Source: Pseudevernia furfuracea (taxonomy: Eukaryota; Ascomycota; Lecanoromycetes; Lecanorales; Parmeliaceae). Taken from it: 64,000 bases of DNA. This document shows positions 55,856 through 64,000 of this stretch, in pieces. A program made the position numbers and the translations under genes. Position 1 is the first letter of the stretch, and every line of letters begins with the position of its first letter. The stretch lies in assembly GCA_022315425.1 (NCBI GenBank), contig JAIUPT010000019.1, forward strand, positions 930,001 to 994,000, in the 5' to 3' direction. The notes under the pieces are model-generated. The model saw only the letters and a program-made list of their open reading frames with translations, did not search any database and was not told where the DNA came from.

Positions 55856-56508
55856 GGATAGAGAGAGCACAGGGTCTGGTAGGGGAAGGAAACAGTTATT
55901 TGGATGGATTGGTGAATCAGATCGCAGGGTCTGGGAGTTGGAGACAAGGGGAGACTGTGCAAGATGCAATGTTGTCACATATTGCTTTTTGAGATGGCTG
56001 AGACCGCTAGTCGAGATGAATCATATGCATGCCAAGAACCCAAAAAGAGGTCTTCTGCAACTGTTCTGCAAGCATGTTGATACTGACAGTAAGCCACAAT
56101 CGGCGAGCTGAAGTCCTCAGCATCGATTCCAACCAGCTATTATGCATTCTAGGTACTAAGGTATGTATGTATACTTCGAAGCGAACAGTATTCTTCTTCG
56201 CATCGATTTCAGCTATGTAGGTATTCCTCTCGCATTGCCTTGGGTTTGGAAGCAATCTCGCTTCTCTCTTCTCTCTTCTCTCTTCTCTCTTCTCTCTTCT
56301 CTCTTCTCTCTTCTCTCTTCCTTTTATGCAACGACTAAATCTTTGTACATGAAAGCTCCCATATACTGTGTACCTTAGAGCCATCATCCAACTCTTTCCA
56401 ACTCCAACCCGAGTTTTGCTCCCGTGTGAGAAGTATGCGATGTTAGTAAAGCACAAGTCGTGAATAGAATGTGTCCGAGCAGCCAGTAGTCCCGGCCGGG
56501 CAACGATG
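55856..56508. other. Convergent intergenic stretch
   Basis: 3' space with a pyrimidine microsatellite (56261-56321). No gene seen. Confidence 0.5.
56261..56321. repeat. TTCTCTC microsatellite
   Basis: About eight tandem 7-bp CTTCTCT units. Confidence 0.95.
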
Positions 56509-59342
56509 TCACGGTGTATCAGCCCTCTTCGATCCCCTGGCCCTTTTACTCTTTCGCTCCACCCACATCTTCTTCCCGATCCGCGTCTCAAGATGTGGCG
56601 CCACAGTCGAGACTTCCTGGCCTCCGGCGGCCATGGTGCTGCCGACCTTGTTCCTATACGCGTCCACTGCACCGTCCGTTAGTATCCCGTGCTTGCTCAT
56701 ACCCCTGATCATGAGATTATCCAGGCTGAGGAAAAGGTAGGCAACTTACAGCTCTTCTGCAAGAATACCAGCTTCCCCGCAAACATCCTACTCTGACTCC
56801 AACTGATTCGATACCCCATATCATTCAACTGATCCTCCTTCTCCTTAGCCCTCCTTCCTAGACCCGGAACCCTCAGCTTTCCCTCCCGCTTCCCCTCCCC
56901 CTGCCCCCCTTCCACCATCGGCACGGGAACAGTCACGCTTCCCACTTGCATCCACCTACCCATCTCCGCAACACCCAAGCCCTCCTCCTGACATTCACCC
57001 CCATCTTCCGGATTATCCTCAACAAACCTGATTCTGCGGATCCTCTTGTCGCGGGGACTCTGAGGCATCTCCGTTGGGCAAAAACTGCGCGGGTAAACTG
57101 AATTATCGCGTCGGTAAGAGTCGGGGAGCTCGGCGATCTCTACGGATTCGAGATTGAGTTTGACACGCACGCGGCCCTTGCGTTCTGTGTCAAAAACATT
57201 GATGAATTTACGGCGCTTGGCTTCGGGGAGGTCGCCGAAAACGCTGTGCTTTTTCAGAGGTGATGGCGATGACTTTTCAATTTTGGTCGCTGCAGTGGGG
57301 ATGGAGGTCGAGGTCGAGATGGCATGGTTGGGCATGGAGTGGTCAAGGCCATTGGAGAGGTGAGGGGGCATGGAGGCGGTAGAAGTTGGGTGTTGAGGGT
57401 AAGCTTGATAGCCATGGAAAACGTTGGATGGTCGGATTAAGGCGGGTGAAGATTCGGGAGCTTGCTGTTGAGGTGGTTGGGGGTCGAAGTCACCATTCAC
57501 TATCAGTGGGGGAAATGATGAGAGTCAGCCTACGTTCTGATATATAGTTTGTTTTTGTTTGCCGCATCGCTGCAGGCATCATAAAGTAGCATACAAGAAT
57601 GTTAAGGGACCCGAGCAGCCAAGCTGCCGTGGCAATGTACATAATCGTGAACTTGGTCCAGCCAAAAAGGTCGCACATAGTCATCATGACAATTGGTGAA
57701 ACATACCGCTGACATCATCTGTGCTGCCCGTTGTGCTTCCATCAGGGTGTGCGTGGTGATGGTGTAGCTGAGCCGGCCCAGCCATGCTAATATTCGCTGG
57801 AGGCGGTCTTTGAACTGGCGCCGCCATAGGATTTGTGCTGGGTGGTTGCCCTCCCACGTCACGTGGACCAGCCAGGTGATTATTTGTGTGATTTGCATTC
57901 TTTCGCGTGTTGATTTTAGCCATCCGTCTCACTCGTCTACTACGTAATCGAGGGTCTTGATTGCTGTTCCGCCAACTGTCCACGGCTCTTTGAATGAGAC
58001 CTCTCTTTCCGCGAAGGCACGGATTCAATTCAGCCAGTGCCCAGCCGACTGTATTACACTCGTTCTCGTACTGAAGGCGATTGCCTTTGTAGCTATCCTT
58101 GGCGCAGCACGCCCTTGGATAAACACAATTCTCGTTTCTGAAATCCTGCGGAAGGCTATCCGTATTGACCGACTCCACATCACATCTAATAGTGTATTCC
58201 ATCTTGACTCGGTCGCGCGAGTATTCGAAGGCAATCCATTGGACGCCGTTGTTGTCTTGGCGCACAACGAGAGGGGTGGTTGCTGGTATTGGCCCCGGTG
58301 CCGCATTGGGATTTACTCCCCCTCCTCCTCCGGTTTGACCTGGGTGCAATCCGTTTCCGTTCTGAGAGGGGCCCGCAGGCGCATTGTGATTGGAGGCCAT
58401 CGGCCCGGTTGGAGATCTTTGCAGGCTGGCAGGATCCATCTGCCTCGGTATACCAGGTTCGAGTTTCGTTTGAGGTCGGGGACTGTTTGTTATTCCTGTT
58501 TGTTGAGCGGAAGATTGGTGCGCCATGGTAGCTTGGGCTTGTTGATGCGGAAGAAGAGGTTGAGACGCCATCATGTGATGTTGCTGCTGTTGTTGCTGCC
58601 CAGGGTGTTGCGGGTACGCAGATGGGGGCACTTGATATTGAGGGTAGCCGTACACCTGCTGCATTTGCGCCGGGGCTTGCGCGTACATACGTCCATGTTG
58701 ATCATGGCTTTGTGATGACGCGACTGATGCCGGGGAATTGGATTGTGGAGTATGGTAGACTGGTTGTTGGTATGGTCTTTGCTGCATGTGGGCAGCCGCC
58801 ATCAGATCGGGTGCTTCTGGTAAAGCTGGTCAAAAAAAATCTGATTCTCGGAAGCAGAAAGTGTGTACCTGCGGAAGAAAAATGCCCTGATACAGGCGTG
58901 CCGTAGGGACTTGGTGCGTAATATACCTCTGGAGGCGCGTGGCCGTTGGTGCCAGGGACTGGCTGAGAGTATGAGGGCTGATGGTGGAGTGGTAGACCGT
59001 GGTTGGAAGAGTGTGGAGAGGGGAAGGAGCTGGCGTGTTGATTCTGGTGTGGGGAGTCGGGATGCGGCTGTTGATGTGCAATGTTTGTAGATCGTGAATG
59101 TTGCAGATGCTGTGGACCAGGGCCTTGCTGGACGGGAAGAGGATGATGCTGGTAGCATAGAACAGACGAATTAGCTTCACGTTCTGCGCTAATAGACCTT
59201 TCACGCAAGCGCAAGCAATTGCCCACCGAAGGCAGGACGTATGATGAAGGCAGTGATGTAGTGAGATTGGAAATTGGTAAGCAATCATCCACGTGGAGCC
59301 AGAACAGGGCACGCTCGGTGTAGACAGGGAGGGTCCCATCAT
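56509..59342 (-). CDS. Tandem DUF8032 regulatory-type protein
   Basis: Five exons: 59342-59205, 59148-58869, 58825-57707, 57499-56750, 56666-56509, giving 814 residues. The last four are firm; the first exon and its start are tentative. The N-terminal third is Gln/His/Pro-rich (QQQQQQHHMM), typical of fungal transcription regulators. The first DUF8032 unit (WIAFEYSRDRVKMEYTIRCD, then ECNTVGWALAELNPCLRGK) is near residues 330-445. The second (KFINVFDTERKGRVRVKL, LPDSYRRDNSVYPRSF) lies in exon 4 and its end (LDAYRNKVGSTMAAGG) in exon 5. Intron 3 is 207 nt but shows no introner blocks. Nuclear function is inferred from composition; the domain is uncharacterised. Confidence 0.8.
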
Positions 59343-62300
59343 ATAAGCTGGGGGCAGTTACAGGATGCTAAGTTCGGGTGTCGCTGTAATTGACGACACC
59401 GCAGCCCGATCTGTTGAACGAGGTAATGCTGAAGGAATGAGCGATTCGACAAGACAAGACCAAACCGAGTGCGGAGTGGGCGAGGAGGAAGTGATGGCAA
59501 AGAGAGTGATTTGACAGGCTTTGAGGCAGATGATGTGGAGGATTTGTATAGAAGCTCAAAGGTGTGTGTGTGTGTGGAGTGATGTGCAGGGAAGTTGCAA
59601 GGCCCTGACCGCTTCAAGGATGTTCAAAAGACCGTTTGTTGCAGGGAAGCTTGCTCAAGTGCAGCAGTAGCCCCGGCAATTTTGCATGCATACCATGAAA
59701 GTACACTGGGCTCCCGACCAGTATTCATGCAACGCAGCTGCAAAGCGCAACGCAACCTCATGCGTGCGCGCACAAGTTGTAAACGAGAGTGAAGGGGGGG
59801 GCGGTGTCTTGGAGATGAATATTGAAATGAAAATGTAGATGAAGATGAGAGAAAATAAAAATCAAATCAAATCAAATCAAATCAAATAATCGAATCGAAT
59901 AGGATAGAATAAAATCAAAATGTATGGGGGGATTGGGGACTCGGGGATACCTAGGTAGTCGCGATACTTACAGAAGGATCTCCCGTCGGCTCTTCCTTAT
60001 ACAGAACTCCCATACTCTTGAATATTTTTTTTTTTTCAATTTTTCTTTTTTGGATGATGAGCCTTGAGCCTTAGATGCTCCTCTTGGATGATTTAGAATA
60101 CCGAGGAAGGGTTGGTGGTGGTGGTGCTCGGTAGACGAGATTTGAAAGGTTTGTAACGCGTTTGAGCCTTTGAGGGAGAGGTCGGGTAACGATACACGGT
60201 AGACGGTAAGGTAGCTCAAAATGTAAAACCTGGGCTAGTGATGAAGCCCAGGACTGTTGCAGCGGATGCTAAGGTAGGTAAGGTTCTAGGGAAAATTAAT
60301 GTATATTGTTGAGAAGAAGTTAAGGTACGGAGTACACTGTACAAGATTTGTCAAGTCAGCATTCATCGTAATAATAATAATAGTAGTGTTATGTAGTAAT
60401 AATTCATCGTCTTTTTCCCTCGACCGTGTGGCAAATAGAACGCGTCCATTCCGCAAGCTTATGTAGTTGGCGTCATACAATTCGTGCCAGAATTCCCACA
60501 AAGCAGCAAGACGGTGCGCTTATGAATGCAAGAGCGGAGGGAAGTTACCTTTCTCAGTGATGATGATTAAAAGTATAAGAGGTTGGAAAAACAATCAAGT
60601 GGATTCCTGAGGAACAAAGTTCGAAAAGAAAGAAGAAGAAGAAAAAAATCAGTCTCTGTCTGACTGTCTGACCAATGTTACACGGCCAGTTGAATATTGG
60701 CCTTGCCGAAAATTGGCTTAGCCCGGTATCTGATACACCTCACCGAACCAGATTTCCACCTCGGACAAATGGCCTGGTTGCACCAAAAAAACCGGTCAAT
60801 GTGATTCGTCCAAATGTCTATCTCCTGGTTTTTTACACAGAGTCCTGCAATAATATTAAAATGGGCAGCAATCATGGCGCGTTTCCAGTTTTACGCTACT
60901 GTCGTAAAGTCTTGGGGTGGTGTGTTATTTTAGTGGAGGGATTACGGGATTACATTGATTAGCCACAGGGAATTAGGGGGACAAAATTGCAGGAGGCTAG
61001 ATACCGGACTTTGCACCTGTAGGGCGTACCTAGGCTGCGTACACACTGTACGTCAGGACTCAGGAGTAGACGGGTGGAATGTTTAATAAAGTATCGAGAA
61101 TCGAGATGAAGAGGGGTTTGATGTTTCGAATCCTAATCAAGGCGCTACCAAGCATCGGTTGGGGAAGCTTCGGCTTCTGCAAGCTGGCCAAGTTTTGATA
61201 GGTTGAATGCTACCTCGACCGCTGCGACTTGGAGAAAGAGCACCCGATGGCTTGATAGGGATCACTAGGCAATAGGGGAGAAACGCTGACCTGGGACCGA
61301 GGGATCCAATCAGCTTCTGCTTAATCTGCACTACATTAAGCAACACGCGCTTGGGCAATGGGCATGGCCGCTAGGTCCGAAACGTGGCCTCGCGTGATTT
61401 CTGGTGGAAAGAACAACGAATAGGTAATTGATTAATGAAACGTCCTGTAACAAACATAATGACAATGATGATAATAATAACAATAATAACAATAACAATA
61501 ATAAAAGTCCTTGCGACTTCTCTTGCTGCACATCTGTTTGAGAGATGCATATCACTTTGCATCACACAGCTTTTAAGTATAAGGAATTGTAAACAGTCAG
61601 ACAAGGTACGGGCTACGGAGTAAAGGGGCAGGGAATAATAATAATGATGGGATAATTTAAAATAAGCGGAAAAAAAGCATCTGTCCAACAGAGTTTAGGT
61701 GGCCGTTGAATAAGCGGGGATCAGGGATTCTCACAAGCCACCTCGGTTAGCCATGCTTTGCACCATGAATTGCCGAGACATATTATTACCAATATTCCGC
61801 CAAAAAGCACGAGAATAGCAGAAACTTGAGAGCGGGGTCGCAGCGTCAAGAGAAGGGTGTCGATAGGGTAGAGAGTGGTGGAATACTAACCTCTTTGGTG
61901 TCCCTTTGCTTCCGACTCATCCTCTACCAGTCTACCAGAGTTCACAGACGTTGATAGACAGGGGTGCAAAACCGTTGGAGCCAGCTACTCAAGCCGGGGG
62001 CATTACTAGCCAGGGTTCGTTTCTGCCGGGATCCGTGATGCTTAGGGTCTTGTGTGCTCTCTCTTCCTCCACCTCGTACGCATGTCGAGCCTCAATAATA
62101 ATATTATGAATTTTGATACTCAGACCGTATTCTCGGATGCGTATGAATCAAGTGGGGGGAAGGCGGAAATGTCCGTCCGTCTTGGCTTGTCCGATTGGGC
62201 TCTGCAAACCCTTTCCCTGCAAGGAAAACTGACTTTGAGGGCACCACACTCATCAATCTTCGGTGATTTTTGTGCTCGAGCCGCTGATCCAGCAAAGATG

Positions 62301-63726
62301 CTCGCAGCTGTTCGGGTTCCTGTACGATCAGCGGATACTTGTCAGAGGGCTCTCAAGAATAGTTGTATTTGGTGCCCACTCACGATTGCGTTACCTTGTT
62401 TTCCGTAGTCACTCACGTTGTCGCTGAATGCTGGAATCGGGATCCTGTCGGAGCCCCTTGTCCGTGAGCTTCTGGCAAGCGCGGCTTCCTCTGATTTGAT
62501 CTGATTTTATCTGATTTTATGTTTCTAGATCTAGATCGGAAGTCACAGATGGCCCAGCATCCGGCGGGAATCTGAAACTGATGATTGAGGTTTGTGAGGT
62601 TGCAAGAATTGGAAGGTTCTTTTGAAGCTGTGTGAATACTACTATTACCTCGTAAAGACGATGAATAATATGAGAGAGAAATTGTTTTTTATAACTTATT
62701 ATTATCATGCACACGAATCCCTGCAATGTTGAAGCTTCTAGAAAGGCAGCCGTTCTGACTTAGAAATAAGGTAAGGCTGGCTTTCCCTTCCTCCCGCTTG
62801 AACCTGGTCGAGCTTCAAGGAAAGTACTTAAGGTATGGACTATGGAGGAATGGAGAATTTTGGCCTGGCCGGCTATAGTTGCTCACATCATTCCATCCAT
62901 TTACTTTAGCACATGTATTCAAATGTACTCATATGTATTCATGTACGGTACTGATCATGTACTCATTCAGTATGCTTGTATGGTCACCTGAGCGAAAATG
63001 AGCTGAAAAGTAAGATAATAGTCGCACAGGAACCAGCAGAAGGGATATACAAGCTACCCAACGAGTGACAAAGGAGAACTTCTTTATGCGCAAGATACTT
63101 TTCTTACCTTTTAGACACATGTGAAGATCTTCCTCTCGCATATGCCTAATGCAATGATGCTGCACTCCCACCTCACCGGGACTGCCACTTTTCCATGATT
63201 CCATCCTCAAACAAGATCTTCTCTACAGGTACTGAGTAGTAAGTACTACTGCTTAATTATTAGACACGAGTTTTCAAACGCCTGCACCAGCTGCTAGGCA
63301 TGTCATTCGCGGCGGCAATAGCGATCAATCCTACTACTACTGGCGATCCGTGCGATCCTTATGACATTGCGCTACAGGAGTAGAGTACATGAGTCGCTAG
63401 GTACTTTCAATAATGAGGGGGGGGGGGGGCATAATGGGTCCGTGACTACAGATAGGAGCCAACTAACAGTTGTGTACCGTAGTAGTAGACCTGCATTTGC
63501 GCCTGAGCGGGGCTCTGCGAAACGTCAAGAAAACCCGTTACCTAGTTAATACGGCCAATTGTCTCATCAGCATCGAGCATTTCCAAGTCTGACTTCGTTG
63601 CTCTTTTTCCGCCTGCAACCGACCTTCAACTCCGGCCGCGTCACCAGCGTGCATTGACCTCCTCTCCGCCCAGGCTACTGCAACAGCACTGACCAACATA
63701 AGTAGGTAGTCTTGCTACCAAAACAA
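59343..63726. other. Gene-poor, repeat-rich stretch
   Basis: About 4.4 kb without a supportable gene. It holds a GT run (about 59563-59577), AAATC tandems, AAT-rich tracts (about 60368-60400 and 61450-61505), and a run of 12 or so G at 63419-63430. Short frames such as 60675-60962 have no domain. The left end is the upstream region of the DUF8032 gene. Confidence 0.5.
59858..59888. repeat. (AAATC)n microsatellite
   Basis: Five to six tandem AAATC units upstream of the DUF8032 gene. Confidence 0.9.
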
Positions 63727-64000
63727 TGGTCTTGCACCACACCCGGTCTGTGCCTAATTCAGCTCCAAGCTCCGTCTTTACGCTTGGATTTTTACGATTC
63801 TTGAAAATCAGTCCTAAAGACTATCCATTCATACACATTGTTACCGTCAAAGACTATCCTTGCCTATGGCTGGTAACCAGTCATCAGACATATCTTTTAC
63901 GAAGGGAGAAACCTCTAGCGAGTTGGAAAGGCCTGTGCGAAAGACTAACAGGAGCTTTCTCAACATTTCGGCTCATGACTGCTATCGAACTTCCCTCTCA
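63727..64000 (+). CDS. Possible 5' end of a gene cut by the window edge
   Basis: Two overlapping frames are open to the last base. One starts at 63727 in a good context (AACAATGG), 91 codons with mixed hydrophobic content. The other starts at 63866 (MAGNQSSDISFTKGETSSE), 45 codons, polar and more typical of a disordered fungal N-terminus. Only one, if either, is real. No domain is visible. Confidence 0.3.

Noticed and set aside
57500..57706. 207-nt intron in the DUF8032 gene as an introner
   Set aside because: Long, but it lacks all three shared blocks and the hairpin.
60340..60420. AATGCTGACTTGAC on the minus strand, like the introner 3' end
   Set aside because: Only the branch-like end matches; the GAGACATGT and CAGACCTGT blocks are absent and there is no host gene.
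1..64000. Biosynthetic gene cluster, CRISPR array, rRNA genes, intact transposons
   Set aside because: No polyketide synthase, NRPS or terpene cyclase, no regularly spaced array, no rRNA sequence and no transposase or reverse transcriptase was seen.

Overview
This window comes from a filamentous ascomycete (Pezizomycotina). The clearest marker is a Woronin-body HEX1 gene ending in the peroxisomal signal SRL. Other support comes from a membrane-anchored GH17 glucanase of the BtgC type, an RTA1-family protein, a fungal rhodopsin-fold membrane protein, a CFEM-like GPI adhesin, DUF8032 and DUF8035 proteins, and genes with short GT-AG introns of about 40-80 nt. I cannot fix the class from sequence alone. 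A family of structured introner-like introns would fit the Dothideomycetes, where such elements are known, but this is inference.

Layout, left to right. 0-5 kb: RNA 3'-phosphate cyclase (+), the complex IV assembly factor PET191 (-) and the oligosaccharyltransferase subunit WBP1 (-). 6-9 kb: a small cysteine-rich secreted protein (-) and the 9.5-kDa complex I subunit (+). 9-16 kb: an unrecognised gene (-), a TGL1-type sterol esterase/lipase (+) and an RTA1 protein (+). 16-19 kb: a long Ser/Pro/Thr-rich GPI adhesin with 31-residue repeats (-). 19-22.5 kb is gene-poor. 22.5-28 kb: a conserved membrane protein (-), an AIG2/GGCT-domain protein (+) and an unrecognised gene (+). 29-33 kb: divergent BCS1 (-) and NAPE-PLD/FMP30-type metallo-beta-lactamase (+). 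33-40 kb: epoxide hydrolase (-) and a 1571-residue disordered protein (+). 40-49 kb: GH17 glucanase (+), SRR1-domain protein (-), rhodopsin-fold protein (+) and BIM1-like protein (+). 50-59.4 kb: HEX1 (-), DUF8035 protein (+) and tandem DUF8032 protein (-). The last 4.4 kb is repeat-rich, with at most the start of one gene at the right edge.

This is ordinary scattered fungal housekeeping and surface-protein content, not a cluster. Recurring themes are mitochondria (PET191, NUO9.5, BCS1, FMP30) and the cell surface or secretory route (WBP1, secreted Cys-rich protein, RTA1, CFEM adhesin, BtgC, BIM1-like, rhodopsin-fold).

The most notable finding is a set of eight unusually long introns (125-169 nt) in six unrelated genes on both strands. 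They share a GAGTC-CRAGACATGT block that can pair with a downstream CTCC-CAGACCTGTC block, followed by an ATGCTGACTCC branch region. This looks like an introner-like element family. Other notable points are a GC-AG intron in WBP1 and a long HEX1-fused reading frame that contains no ATG.
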